64,000 bases of DNA from Leucobacter denitrificans (GCF_014396385.1 NZ_CP060716.1:1178001-1242000); one strand, 5' to 3'. Counted from the first letter of the stretch, positions 1 through 8,927 are shown. Notes: generated by a model not told the origin, from the sequence alone. Numbers and translations: made by a program.

Positions 1-12
1 GGGAGGTGCGGG

Positions 13-729
13 GTGCAGACCAAGCAGGGCAACGCCGCCGACGCCACCGGCATCACCGGCACCACGGCCGCTGCCATCGCTGCAGACACGGCCCCGCGGC
101 GTCCCGGCCGCCCATCACGCCCCGCACTCACCGAAGAGGCGATCGCCAAAGAAGCGCTCGCGATCATCGACGAGCTCGGCTGGGCCGCTTGCACGATGAA
201 GCTGCTGGCCTCGAGACTCGGCGTGCGATCCCCCTCGCTCTATCACCACATCGATGGGCAGCACAGCCTCATCGACCTCGTGCGCATCCTCGTGGTTCGT
301 GAGTTCCACGACCCCGCTATCGTCGACATGCCGTGGGAAGATGCGTTCAGAACCTTTGGAATTGGTTACTACCGCGCCTTCGCACGACACCCGAATACGA
401 TCCAGGTGCTGTCAACGACCCCCGTGCGCGACGGCCTGACGCTCGAAATGTACGAGACGTTCTTGCGCTCCATGGTCGACCACGGCTGGGACCCATCGAA
501 GGCGTTCGAGGCGATGCTCGGCCTCGAGCATCTGGCACTCGGCTTCGCCTACGAGTGGAACGCGGAAGACCTCATGCTCGATCCGGCATATATCGCAAAC
601 CATGGCGCACCGCTGCTCGCCGAGGTTACTAAAGAACGCACCGACCAGGCGGCGAGCGCTGAGACGACGTTCATGGCGCTTCTCGGTCGCCACATCGATA
701 TGTATCGCAACAACTTCGACTCCCCCTAA
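13..729 (+). CDS. TetR/AcrR-family transcriptional regulator
   Basis: A 238-residue DNA-binding protein. After a disordered Ala/Thr/Arg-rich leader (about 1-35) comes a TetR-type helix-turn-helix around residues 38-90, with the typical TMKLLASRLGV and SLYHHIDG pieces, followed by an all-helical ligand-binding domain. The GTG start at 13 is supported by GGAGG at 2-6, seven bases upstream, so the window begins right at this gene's ribosome binding site. It points in the same direction as the amidohydrolase 75 bp downstream, so I infer that it controls that gene. The ligand is unknown. A second TetR protein lies at 18086-18781 beside a paralogous amidohydrolase/permease pair. Confidence 0.85.
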   Translation: MQTKQGNAADATGITGTTAAAIAADTAPRRPGRPSRPALTEEAIAKEALAIIDELGWAACTMKLLASRLGVRSPSLYHHIDGQHSLIDLVRILVVREFHDPAIVDMPWEDAFRTFGIGYYRAFARHPNTIQVLSTTPVRDGLTLEMYETFLRSMVDHGWDPSKAFEAMLGLEHLALGFAYEWNAEDLMLDPAYIANHGAPLLAEVTKERTDQAASAETTFMALLGRHIDMYRNNFDSP

Positions 730-752
730 GCCCCGATCCACTCGAGACTCAG

Positions 753-777
753 CCCACACATTCTTTCCCACACATTC
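753..777 (+). repeat. Short tandem direct repeat upstream of the amidohydrolase
   Basis: The 11-mer CCCACACATTC occurs at 753-763 and again at 767-777, 14 bp apart centre to centre, just upstream of the amidohydrolase start at 805. It could be a regulator site in the intergenic region. It is not palindromic, so it is not a classic TetR operator. Confidence 0.3.
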
Positions 778-804
778 CGATCCACCTCTTGAAAGGCACC
801 CAGC

Positions 805-2472
805 GTGAACGACACCGCAGTCCCCACCCCCGCCGACCTCCTCATTCACTCAGCGAAGCTGTGGTCTGACGGCTCGTACCTTCCGCACAGTGTGCTCGTC
901 GCTAAGGATGGCGCAATCGTCGCGCTCGGCGGCGACGAGCTGCGCGACGCCTACGACGCGGCGCGGGTCATCGATGCGGGCGGCGGGCTCGTTACGCCGA
1001 GCTTCGTCGACTCCCACGTGCACATGACGCAGGGCGGCATCGAGCAGCTTCGCTGCGACCTTACCGAGTGCACCTCCGCCGAAGAGGTGTATGCCGAGAT
1101 CAAGGCGTACGCTGCCGCGAATCCAGATGCCGAGTGGATCCTCGGGGGCGGCTGGCGCATGCCGCAGTTCCCGGGTGGCAAGCCGACCAAGGAAGCCCTC
1201 GACGAGCTCGTACCAGACCGGCCCGCGTACCTCATCAATGCCGACCACCACGGCGCGTGGGCGAACTCGCTCGCACTCGAAGCTGCTGGCATCACTGCTG
1301 ACACGCCTGATCCCGAAGACGGGCGCATTGAGCGCGATGCCGACGGCAATCCGATGGGCACGCTCCAAGAGGGCGCGGCCGACCTCGTGGGCCGCGTGCT
1401 TCCTGAGGTCACCGACGAAGAGATTCGAGCGGGCCAGATCGCTGGCGAGAAGTACCTCTTCAGCTTCGGCGTGACCGGCTGGCAGGAGGCCATTCTCGGC
1501 GACTTCCTCGGGTATGAAGATTTCACCCCCATGTTCCGCCGCCTCATCGACGAGGGTGAGATTCAGGGCCGGGTCACCGGTGCACTCTGGGTGTCACGCG
1601 GGTTTGAAGGCATGACCATTCCCGAGTTTGTCGCCGATCTCGAGCGACGCCGCGAGGAGTTCGGCGGGCGGGGCCTCACCATCAACACTGCGAAGATCAT
1701 GGTCGATGGCGTTGCCGAGAACGAGACCGCCGCGATGGAAGAGCCCTACCTCAAGGCGTGCACCTGCGGTGACAGTGGATCGGGCGAGGGCAACACCGGC
1801 CTCGCCTATTTCAGCCGCGAAGAGCTGCTCGAGGTCGTGCCGCTGCTCAACGAGCGCGGGTTCAATGTTCACTTCCACACGATCGGCGACCGTGCCGCCC
1901 GCTATGCGCTCGACGCGGTTGAGCAGGTGCCCGCCGAGACCCGCGCGAAGATGCGCAACCACATCGCCCACATTCAGGTAGTGAACCCAGAAGATGTGGG
2001 CCGGTTTGCCCCACTCAACGTGACCGCTAACATGCAGGCGCTCTGGGCGAGTTACGACGCTCAGATGCTCGACCTCACCGTTCCGATCATGGGCGACGAG
2101 CGCATGAAGTGGCAGTACCTGTTCCGCTCGCTCGAGAAGGCCGGCACGACGCTCGCCTGTGGTTCCGACTGGCCGGTGTCGACGCCGGATCCGTGGCAGG
2201 CGATCCACGTCGCAGTGAACCGTCGTACCCCCGGCGTCACCGACTTACCGCAGTTGCTCCCCGAGGAGGCACTGTCGCTCGAGTCGATGCTCACCGCGTA
2301 CACGCGCGGGTCGCACGAGCTCATCGGCATTCCGGGTGGCGTGCTTGAGGTGGGCGAGGCGTGCGATCTCGCAATTGCGGATCGCGATCCATTCACCGCC
2401 GACCCCGCCGACATTTACCGCACCACCAACGTAGCGACGGTGCTCGCCGGCGAAGTCGTGTACGAGGCGTAA
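805..2472 (+). CDS. YtcJ-type metal-dependent amidohydrolase (amidohydrolase family 3)
   Basis: A 555-residue hydrolase of the amidohydrolase superfamily, expected to cleave an amide or cyclic amide in the cytoplasm; the substrate cannot be read from sequence. The metal site is visible: His71-x-His73 in DSHVHMTQ, a candidate bridging Lys in TAKIMVDGV, a third His in HFHTIGDRAA, a fourth in NHIAHIQ, and the catalytic Asp in CGSDWPVSTPDPW. The GTG start has GAAAGG at about 791-796. Length is typical of the family. It follows a TetR gene and is clearly paralogous to the enzyme at 14977-16605, sharing the GSDWPV(S/T)TPD and RYALD segments. Convergent with the cupin gene, one base away. Confidence 0.88.
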   Translation: MNDTAVPTPADLLIHSAKLWSDGSYLPHSVLVAKDGAIVALGGDELRDAYDAARVIDAGGGLVTPSFVDSHVHMTQGGIEQLRCDLTECTSAEEVYAEIKAYAAANPDAEWILGGGWRMPQFPGGKPTKEALDELVPDRPAYLINADHHGAWANSLALEAAGITADTPDPEDGRIERDADGNPMGTLQEGAADLVGRVLPEVTDEEIRAGQIAGEKYLFSFGVTGWQEAILGDFLGYEDFTPMFRRLIDEGEIQGRVTGALWVSRGFEGMTIPEFVADLERRREEFGGRGLTINTAKIMVDGVAENETAAMEEPYLKACTCGDSGSGEGNTGLAYFSREELLEVVPLLNERGFNVHFHTIGDRAARYALDAVEQVPAETRAKMRNHIAHIQVVNPEDVGRFAPLNVTANMQALWASYDAQMLDLTVPIMGDERMKWQYLFRSLEKAGTTLACGSDWPVSTPDPWQAIHVAVNRRTPGVTDLPQLLPEEALSLESMLTAYTRGSHELIGIPGGVLEVGEACDLAIADRDPFTADPADIYRTTNVATVLAGEVVYEA

Positions 2473-2473
2473 G

Positions 2474-2851
2474 CTAGACCGCCAGCGTGAGCAGCAGGTG
2501 GGCGTCGGTCACGGCCTCGAGCTCGTGAAGCTCGCTCGGTTCGACGTGCAGGATCGCGCCCGCAGGCAACGTGAGTTCCTCGCCTGCGATGCGGAACGCG
2601 ACCGTGCCCTCAAGCACCTGCACTACGAGGGGCGCGTTCGTCGAGTGCTCGCGCATGGTCTGCCCCGCGGCAAACGTGAGGCGGATCATGCGCACCCCAG
2701 TGCCCTGAAAGATGCGCTTGATCTGAAACTTCTCGCCTGAGACCGGCGCCGCAGCGAGCAGGTCATCGAGGTTTGCCGCGGCGAGGGTGAACGGCTTCGG
2801 GCCGTTCACCGATCTACCGTTCACGTCACCCGCGCCACTCACGGCGCTCAC
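2474..2851 (-). CDS. Cupin-domain protein
   Basis: A 125-residue single cupin beta-barrel protein. The cupin core runs from about residue 40 to the end: the first motif gives His in AGQTMREHSTNAP and the second is LHVEPSELHELEAV. The motifs are compatible with a bound metal but degenerate. It starts with GTG inside the stop of the DUF2249 gene (GTGA overlap), so the two are translationally coupled. Small cupins next to DUF2249 genes occur near nitrogen-oxide and hemerythrin genes, which fits the nitrite reductase operon on the other side of the shared promoter. Exact role unknown. Confidence 0.75.
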   Translation of the reverse strand: MSAVSGAGDVNGRSVNGPKPFTLAAANLDDLLAAAPVSGEKFQIKRIFQGTGVRMIRLTFAAGQTMREHSTNAPLVVQVLEGTVAFRIAGEELTLPAGAILHVEPSELHELEAVTDAHLLLTLAV

Positions 2852-3162
2852 GCGACCCGGCGAATCAGAATGCGCCAGCGCTCAGGCCCCTCGTCGAGGT
2901 ACTTCGTGTTGTAGGCGTCACCGTGCCGATCTGCGAGCTGCTGCAGCAGCGGCAGCGGATTGTGCGTCGCCGAAATAATCATGCCCGCATCGAGCAAGAG
3001 CGACTCGATCGCACCGAAGATCGATGCGTGGCGGATCGCATGGGGAATCGTCTGCACGTCGAGCTCGGGCAGCCCCTCGTCGTGTTCACCGCACGCACAG
3101 CCACCGGTTGTTGTTTGATCTACCGCTTCTTCACGCGAACGGTGAATGTCGATGTGGGCCAT
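2848..3162 (-). CDS. DUF2249 domain protein
   Basis: A 104-residue protein. A short N-terminal segment carries GGCACGEHDEG with two cysteines, a possible metal site. The DUF2249 domain follows, with the family hallmarks LDVQTIPHAIRHASIFGA, HNPLPLLQQL and a closing GPERWRILIRR. ATG at 3160-3162 is preceded by AAAGGAG. DUF2249 proteins are widespread beside nitrite/NO reduction genes, but their biochemical role is not established. It is divergent from the regulator-NirK operon across about 75 bp and probably shares its control. Confidence 0.8.
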   Translation of the reverse strand: MAHIDIHRSREEAVDQTTTGGCACGEHDEGLPELDVQTIPHAIRHASIFGAIESLLLDAGMIISATHNPLPLLQQLADRHGDAYNTKYLDEGPERWRILIRRVA

Positions 3163-3236
3163 GTGCGCTCCTTTGAATCACGAGTGTTGATCTGAAACGA
3201 ATGTCGATCGCTCGTAATTTTACTACAATTAATCCC
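3163..3236. promoter_or_regulatory. Divergent promoter/operator of the nitrogen-oxide module
   Basis: An AT-rich patch in GC-rich DNA. On the + strand TACAAT at 3224-3229 is a -10 element seven bases before GTG 3237. On the - strand TAAAAT (complement of 3217-3222) is a possible -10 for the DUF2249 gene. Between and overlapping them is the partial palindrome GTAATTTTAC (3214-3223), a plausible operator for the regulator encoded at 3237. Confidence 0.55.
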
Positions 3237-3932
3237 GTGGATAAGTTTTCAGAGAACGCGGGACCAGATGTCCCCCGTCGAACGGCGAAGGATCGGCAGC
3301 ACTCGGCCAGCCGAGAGCGCATCCTTCGCGCGCTCGAACTCGGTGGATCGGCGACGGTGAGTGCGCTTTCGCGATCCACCGGGCTGCACGAAAACACGGT
3401 GCGCGGGCACCTCACGCGACTCGAGGCCGATGGGTACGCTCGGCGCGAATCGGGCGCGCAGAGTGTGGATCCGCTCCCCGAAACGGGTCGCGGTCGCGGT
3501 CGCCCGACCGTCACCTGGAGCGCCGTCGCACCCGAAGAGCTCGGGCCGTATGCGGGGCTCGCTGCGACGCTCGCCGACGCGCTCGCCGAGACCGGCGACG
3601 ATGGTGCCGCACTCGCCCGCGAGGCAGGTGAGCGCTGGGGCGCGAAGCTTGCTGAGGGCATTGGCGGCACGCGATCCGCCCGCGAGGCAGTGCTCAGCGT
3701 CATGCGCGAGCAGGGTTTCGCGCCCGAAGAGACCGACGACGGCGACATCGTGCTCACCCGCTGCCCGCTGCTCGCCGCGGCGGCGAAGCGCGCCGACATC
3801 GTGTGCGCGGTGCACGCGGGGATGATCGCGGGCATCTCGCGGTCGGCAGGTAACGAAGCAGTCCCCGCCTCGAGCCTGCTGCCATTTGTGACGCCTGACA
3901 GTTGCCAGATTCACCTGAAGTTCGCCTCATGA
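3237..3932 (+). CDS. SufR/COG2345-like winged-helix regulator with C-terminal cysteines
   Basis: A 231-residue regulator. Residues about 20-75 form a winged helix (RERILRALELGGSATVSALSR, TGLHENTVRGHLTRL). The C-terminal part has the Cys pattern of the SufR-like family, RCPLL, VCAVH and SCQIH, which in this family can hold an Fe-S cluster. Cluster binding and NO or redox sensing are inference. An upstream ATG at 3201 exists but would place the AT-rich promoter inside the gene. GTG 3237 with TACAAT seven bases upstream fits a leaderless mRNA. Its stop overlaps the next gene (ATGA), so it is the first gene of the NirK operon and likely autoregulates it. Confidence 0.78.
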   Translation: MDKFSENAGPDVPRRTAKDRQHSASRERILRALELGGSATVSALSRSTGLHENTVRGHLTRLEADGYARRESGAQSVDPLPETGRGRGRPTVTWSAVAPEELGPYAGLAATLADALAETGDDGAALAREAGERWGAKLAEGIGGTRSAREAVLSVMREQGFAPEETDDGDIVLTRCPLLAAAAKRADIVCAVHAGMIAGISRSAGNEAVPASSLLPFVTPDSCQIHLKFAS

Positions 3933-5122
3933 GCCGATCCACTGAGCGCGCCGCGCAAGCACCCGGCACCTCGAGCACACCGGCCGCGCCGGCACCGAGC
4001 TCGCCTGGCCCTACTCGAGACTCGGGCGCGCCAAAACGCAAGCTCCCCTCGAAACGCCTGCTCTGGATGCTCCCCGCCGGCCTCGCCCTGCTCGGCGGCC
4101 TCGACGCGGGGCTCCTGCTCATGGGCCTCCCCGCGCCGATCACGACCCGCCGCCTCCCTGAGGTGCACGGCGCCCTGCTCATTCTCGGTTTCGTCGCAAC
4201 CCTCGTTTCGCTCGAGCGGGCGACCGCGCTCGGCAGGTGGTACGGCTTCATCGCACCCGCGATTCTCGGGCTCGGCGCGATTCTGCTCGTGACCGACCCG
4301 GTGCCGCTCGTCGCCGCAAAGTGCGTCGTCGCAGCGGGCCTCGCGGCGTTCACCGCGCTCTACATTCCACTCTGGCGGCGCCAGTACGACGCTTCGACGC
4401 TCACCCAATTGCTCGGCACCGGGCTCGCCCTCGCGGGCGCAATATTGTGGATCGGCGACGCCCCCTTCAGCCGCATCGTTCCCTGGCTCATCGGGTTTCT
4501 CGTGCTCACCATTGCCGCAGAGCGGGTCGAGCTCGGCAGAATTACGATGGGGCCAAACGCCGGATCGCGGCTGCTCCTCCACGCCTGGGCGCTCACTGCG
4601 GCTCTCATGATCGGGATCGTCTTCGAAGACGCTGGCGCAATCGCCCTCGGCGTGGTGCTGCTCTCGCTCGTCGCGTGGCTCGCAAAGCACGACATCGCGC
4701 GCCGCACGATTCGGACGACCGGTGTCACGAGGTACATGGCCGCGTGCATTCTCGCGGGCTACGTGTGGCTCGCGGTCGCGGGGGCGCTGCTGCTCTTCGG
4801 GTTCCCCAATGAGCAGCCGTTCTACGACTCCATCGCGCACGCCGTGTTCCTCGGGTACACGTTCTCGATGATCATGGCGCACGCAACTACGATCCTCCCT
4901 GCGGTGCTCGCGATCAACCTCCCGTACCGGGGACTGTTCTGGGTTCCCGCGATGCTGCTGCAGGTCGCGCTCATTGTGCGCCTGGGAATCGGCAACGCGT
5001 TTGGGGTACGCGAGGCCTGGCACCTGGGCGGGTACCTCGGCGTCGCGGCACTATTACTCTTCGTACTCACCGCTGTCGGCAGCGCGGTGGTCGGCAAACC
5101 CCGGAAAGGCAATCGCGCATGA
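3929..5122 (+). CDS. NnrS-like polytopic membrane protein
   Basis: A 397-residue integral membrane protein with a roughly 45-residue Pro/Ala/Ser-rich cytoplasmic leader and about 11-12 hydrophobic helices. Histidines inside the membrane part, in EVHGALLILGF and in the HAVFLGYTFSMIMAHATTILP helix, resemble the conserved His of NnrS-type haem/copper membrane proteins involved in NO tolerance. The ATG at 3929 overlaps the regulator's stop and its own stop overlaps the nirK start (ATGA at both ends), so the three genes are one translationally coupled operon. Likely role: partner of the copper nitrite reductase or NO protection. Assignment to NnrS is by topology and context. Confidence 0.65.
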   Translation: MSRSTERAAQAPGTSSTPAAPAPSSPGPTRDSGAPKRKLPSKRLLWMLPAGLALLGGLDAGLLLMGLPAPITTRRLPEVHGALLILGFVATLVSLERATALGRWYGFIAPAILGLGAILLVTDPVPLVAAKCVVAAGLAAFTALYIPLWRRQYDASTLTQLLGTGLALAGAILWIGDAPFSRIVPWLIGFLVLTIAAERVELGRITMGPNAGSRLLLHAWALTAALMIGIVFEDAGAIALGVVLLSLVAWLAKHDIARRTIRTTGVTRYMAACILAGYVWLAVAGALLLFGFPNEQPFYDSIAHAVFLGYTFSMIMAHATTILPAVLAINLPYRGLFWVPAMLLQVALIVRLGIGNAFGVREAWHLGGYLGVAALLLFVLTAVGSAVVGKPRKGNRA

Positions 5123-7833
5123 GCCTGCTTTCCTACTCGAGCAACTCGGGCAAACCGAACGCAGGAGCCGGCCAGGCTCCCGATCCTGACTCCGCCGCAC
5201 CCCGTGGCTTCTGGCCAATGCGCGACCTACCGACTGCGGTCTGGCTGATCCTCACGGTCGTCGCAGTGCTCTTCCACCGGCAGATTCCGATGGCTCGCTG
5301 GCTCATGATCCACCTGCTTCTGCTCGGCGCGATCACCCACGCGATTCTCGTGTGGAGCCAGTACTTCTCGTTCGCCCTGCTCCGCAGCCGCGCGACGCTG
5401 CGCGATCGGCGCACCCAGAACATCAGGCTCGTGCTCGCGAACGTCGGCGCGGTGCTCGTCTTTGTCGGCGTGCCGACTGGCGTGTGGGCGCTCACCGTCG
5501 CGGGCGCCGCCGCGCTCGTCACCGCGGTCGGATGGCACGCCGTGTCACTGGTTCGCAGGGCGCGCAAGAGCATGCCCGGCAAGTTCGGGCGCACCACGCG
5601 CTACTACATCGCATCGAGCGGGCTCCTCATCGTCGGCGCATCGCTCGGCGCGATCATCGCACGAGAGGCGACCACTGCGCTCGTGCTCGCGCACACGCTC
5701 GTGAACCTCCTCGGCTGGGTGGGACTCACCGTCGCAGGCACGGTCGTCACCCTCTGGCCAACGATGCTCCGCACCCGCGCCGACGAACACGCGGCAGGCG
5801 GGGCGGCACGTGCGCTTCCCGCTCTCGCAATTGGTGTGCTCGTCGCCGCGGTTGGCGCAGCAGGCATGTGGATCCCGATCCTCGCCCTCGGCCTCGCCCT
5901 TTACGTCGCCGGGCTCGTCATGATCGGGGTGTCGCTCGCGCGCGCCGCCCGCCGAGCGGCACCGTACAGCTTCGCGGCGCTCTCGGTGGCGAGCGCGCTC
6001 GTGTGGTGGTTCGGATGTGTCGTGTACGCGCTCGTTGGCACGGTCGTCGCGCTCGTCCAGGAGGCTGAGTTTGCGGGCGTCGCGACGCACATCAGGTCGA
6101 TCGCTCCGTACCTTGCGGCGGGCTTCGCCGCGCAGGTGCTCGTCGGCGCGCTGAGCTACCTCGTTCCCGTCGTGCTCGGCGGTGGCCCGACTCCCGTTCG
6201 CGTGGGCACCGCAGCGTTCGACCGGCTCGGCGTGCTCCGCGTCGCGACCGCGAACTCTGCCCTCGCTGTGTGCGCCCTGCCGGTGTCGAGCATCACGCGC
6301 GTCGCCGCCTCGATGCTCTACCTCATCGCGATTGCTTCATTCCTCGTCATCATGGTGGGTGCGATGCGGGCTCAGCGTCGCGCGAAGGCGGCGGGGGCGC
6401 GGCTCGAGGAACCATCGCGCGGCCCGATCGTGCCGGAGGGCGAGCAGCCGCGCGGGCGTCGAGCGGGGCAAGCTGTTGCGGGTTTGCTCGCGGTCGTGCT
6501 CACCGTCGTTGTGAGCGTTGCGGCCGACCCTGTCGGGTTGCAGACCGGTGCGGCGCCGACGGGTGATGCGAACGCGCCCGTGCTGGTCGTCGAAATCGAG
6601 GCCGCAGACATGCGGTTCACCCCCGACCGTGTCGAGGTGCCCGTCGGCACCCGGCTCGTCATAGAAGTGACGAACACCGACGTTGAACAGTCGCACGACC
6701 TCGTCTTCGAGAACGGCATCACCGGCGGACGGCTCGCCCCCGGCGAGTCCGAGTCTCTCGACGTCGGCGTCATCACCACGAGTCTCGACGGCTGGTGCTC
6801 GATAATTGGGCACCGGCAGATGGGCATGACATTCGAGGTCGTTGCCGTCGACGTGAGCGGAAACCCTGTGGCAGGCGACGAGGGCAATGACGCTTCCGAG
6901 TCAGGCGGTGGATCCGAGCACGCCGGTCACACGAGTGGCGAGATCAACCTTATGGCCGATCCTGGCCCAGACTTCACCCCGTTCGACGCGGTGCTCCCGG
7001 CGCTCCCTCCCAACACCGGGCCCGTGACGCATGAACTCACCCTCAGGGCACAGGACACGCTCCAAGAGGTCGCCCCCGGGGTGACTCAGACACTCTGGAC
7101 GTTCGGTGAGACCGCACCCGGCCCAGTACTTCACGGCCGCGTCGGCGACACGTTCGAGATCACACTCGTGAACGACGCCTCGATCGGGCACTCGATCGAT
7201 TTCCACGCGGGTGCGCTCGCTCCCGACGAGCCCATGCGCACGATCGCTCCGGGAGAGTCGCTCACCTATACCTTCACCGCGACACGTTCCGGCATCTGGA
7301 TGTACCACTGCTCGACCATGCCGATGTCGGCGCACATCGCAAATGGCATGTACGGTGGCGTCGTCATCGAGGATCCCGATCTCCCACCCGTCGATCGCAG
7401 CTATGTGCTCGTGCAGGGCGAGTACTATCTCGGAGATCACGACGGGGGCGAGGTTGATGTCGACAAGATCGCAGCACGCAACCCAGACCTCGTTGTCTTC
7501 AATGGTTACGCGAACCAGTACGATCACGCGCCGCTCGACGCCGTCGTCGGTGAACGGGTGCGCGTCTGGGTGCTCGACGCGGGCATCGAGCGGTCCTCGA
7601 GCTTCCATGTCATCGGCGGCCAGTTCGACACCGTCTGGGCAGAGGGTCGCTACCTCATCAACCGAGTCGAGGGCACCGGGTCGCAGGCGCTCGGGCTCTT
7701 CCCCGCGCAGGGAGGCTTCGTCGAACTCACCTTCCCCGAGGCGGGCCACTACCCCTTCGTCTCTCACTTCATGATTGACGCCGAACGCGGCGCGCACGGC
7801 ATTTTCAAGGTGACAGATCCACTAGGTAATTGA
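5119..7833 (+). CDS. nirK: Membrane-anchored copper nitrite reductase fused to an extra cupredoxin
   Basis: A 904-residue mosaic. Residues about 30-435 are a polytopic membrane domain resembling the preceding NnrS-like protein. About 485-580 is a cupredoxin with type-1 copper ligands His526 (QSHDLVF), Cys560 and His565 (WCSIIGH), and Met568 or Met570. About 635-900 is a two-domain NirK: His691, Asp694 and His696 (HSIDFH), His730-Cys731 (MYHCS), His739, Met744, catalytic His830 (SFHVIGG) and His883 (VSHFMID). These match the type-1 and type-2 copper ligands and the Asp/His catalytic pair of nitrite reductases. Expected to reduce nitrite to NO outside the membrane, with the extra cupredoxin as a built-in electron carrier (inference). 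Last gene of a coupled three-gene operon. Confidence 0.85.
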   Translation: MSLLSYSSNSGKPNAGAGQAPDPDSAAPRGFWPMRDLPTAVWLILTVVAVLFHRQIPMARWLMIHLLLLGAITHAILVWSQYFSFALLRSRATLRDRRTQNIRLVLANVGAVLVFVGVPTGVWALTVAGAAALVTAVGWHAVSLVRRARKSMPGKFGRTTRYYIASSGLLIVGASLGAIIAREATTALVLAHTLVNLLGWVGLTVAGTVVTLWPTMLRTRADEHAAGGAARALPALAIGVLVAAVGAAGMWIPILALGLALYVAGLVMIGVSLARAARRAAPYSFAALSVASALVWWFGCVVYALVGTVVALVQEAEFAGVATHIRSIAPYLAAGFAAQVLVGALSYLVPVVLGGGPTPVRVGTAAFDRLGVLRVATANSALAVCALPVSSITRVAASMLYLIAIASFLVIMVGAMRAQRRAKAAGARLEEPSRGPIVPEGEQPRGRRAGQAVAGLLAVVLTVVVSVAADPVGLQTGAAPTGDANAPVLVVEIEAADMRFTPDRVEVPVGTRLVIEVTNTDVEQSHDLVFENGITGGRLAPGESESLDVGVITTSLDGWCSIIGHRQMGMTFEVVAVDVSGNPVAGDEGNDASESGGGSEHAGHTSGEINLMADPGPDFTPFDAVLPALPPNTGPVTHELTLRAQDTLQEVAPGVTQTLWTFGETAPGPVLHGRVGDTFEITLVNDASIGHSIDFHAGALAPDEPMRTIAPGESLTYTFTATRSGIWMYHCSTMPMSAHIANGMYGGVVIEDPDLPPVDRSYVLVQGEYYLGDHDGGEVDVDKIAARNPDLVVFNGYANQYDHAPLDAVVGERVRVWVLDAGIERSSSFHVIGGQFDTVWAEGRYLINRVEGTGSQALGLFPAQGGFVELTFPEAGHYPFVSHFMIDAERGAHGIFKVTDPLGN

Positions 7834-7883
7834 CTCGCTGGCACAACTGAGACCCGGGCCCGCCGGTCCGTCGGCTGATCCAC

Positions 7884-7897
7884 TACCCTTGAGAGTT
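7884..7897 (+). promoter_or_regulatory. Leaderless-type promoter of purU
   Basis: TACCCT at 7884-7889 is a -10-like hexamer eight bases before GTG 7898. No Shine-Dalgarno sequence precedes the start. Confidence 0.45.
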
Positions 7898-8839
7898 GTG
7901 AATACGACTGTGACGAACGACAACACTCAGTGGGTGCTCACCCTCAGCTGCATCGACGGGCCCGGCATCGTGCACGCGATCAGCGGTGCGATCGTGGCCG
8001 CGGGTGGCAACATCGCTGAGAGCCAGCAGTTCGCATCGGCCGACACCGGCCGCTTCTTCATGAGGCTCCAAGTTGAGATTGCGAACGTTCCCAGTGGATC
8101 GGCATCTGTAGGCCAAAACTCCGACAGCGTCACGGGCACTGCAACTACCCCCGAGAACTTCGAAGCGCGGTTCCGCGAATCGCTCGCCCCGGTGACCGAA
8201 CGCTACGACATGAACTGGCGGCTTGACCGCGTCGGTCGCCCTGTGCGCACCCTGATTCTCGCGTCGACCGCGACTCACTGCGTGAACGACCTGCTCTACC
8301 GCCGCCGTGCGGGTCAGCTTCCGATCGAGGTTCCGCTCGTGCTCTCAAACCACGAGACCGTGCGCGACATCGCCGAGTTCTATGGGGTGCCATTCGAATA
8401 CAAGCCCGTAACCGGCGCCGAAGAGAAGGCTGCGTTCGAAGCGCGCGTACTCGAGGCTGTCGAGCAGCACGACATCGAGCTCGTGGTGCTCGCCCGCTAC
8501 ATGCAGATCCTCTCCCCCGAACTGTGCGAGGCACTCGAGGGTAAGGCGATCAACATTCACCACTCATTCTTGCCCGGGTTTAAGGGTGCGAACCCCTACA
8601 AGCAGGCCCATGAGCGTGGCGTCAAGCTGATTGGTGCGACCGCACACTTTGTCACCACTGACCTCGATGAGGGCCCGATTATCGAGCAAGACACCACTCG
8701 GGTGGATCATGCCTACACCCCTCGCGAACTCGTACAGCTGGGGCAAGACATTGAGGCCCGCGTGCTCAGGCACGCGGTGAACTGGTTCGCCGAGAACCGA
8801 GTCCTCGCCGACGGCGACCGCACCATCATCTTCCGCTAG
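7898..8839 (+). CDS. purU: Formyltetrahydrofolate deformylase
   Basis: A 313-residue enzyme that hydrolyses 10-formyl-THF to formate and THF, balancing one-carbon pools and feeding formate to purine synthesis. The N-terminal ACT domain (about 5-85) begins WVLTLSCIDGPGIVHAISG. The formyltransferase-like catalytic domain contains NIHHSFLPGFKG, the catalytic His in GATAHFVT, and the Asp of DLDEGPII. A TTG at 7889 could extend it by three codons, but GTG 7898 fits the upstream -10 element. It stands alone and converges with the ABC transporter operon. Confidence 0.92.
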   Translation: MNTTVTNDNTQWVLTLSCIDGPGIVHAISGAIVAAGGNIAESQQFASADTGRFFMRLQVEIANVPSGSASVGQNSDSVTGTATTPENFEARFRESLAPVTERYDMNWRLDRVGRPVRTLILASTATHCVNDLLYRRRAGQLPIEVPLVLSNHETVRDIAEFYGVPFEYKPVTGAEEKAAFEARVLEAVEQHDIELVVLARYMQILSPELCEALEGKAINIHHSFLPGFKGANPYKQAHERGVKLIGATAHFVTTDLDEGPIIEQDTTRVDHAYTPRELVQLGQDIEARVLRHAVNWFAENRVLADGDRTIIFR

Positions 8840-8872
8840 GCGCCCGGCAACTACCACTGAGCACCCACCGGA

Positions 8873-8925
8873 GGCTGCCACCCCACTCCGCCTCAATGCA
8901 AGTGCGCGAAGCGCACGCGGCAGCC
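8873..8925. terminator. Nested hairpin between convergent purU and ABC operon
   Basis: An outer stem GGCTGCC (8873-8879) / GGCAGCC (8919-8925) encloses an inner perfect stem GTGCGC (8902-8907) / GCGCAC (8911-8916) with a GAA loop. No U-tract follows, which is common for GC-rich actinobacterial terminators. Its place between converging genes supports bidirectional termination. Confidence 0.6.
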
Positions 8926-8927
8926 AC

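Noticed and set aside
7603..7623. Apparent loss of a catalytic His in NirK (IGGQ instead of IGGH)
   Set aside because: The catalytic His is the one in SFHVIGG (His830), which is present. The position after IGG varies in this family.
6901..7797. 298-codon antisense open frame
   Set aside because: Opposite the NirK copper domain, which has an intact active site; shadow of codon bias.
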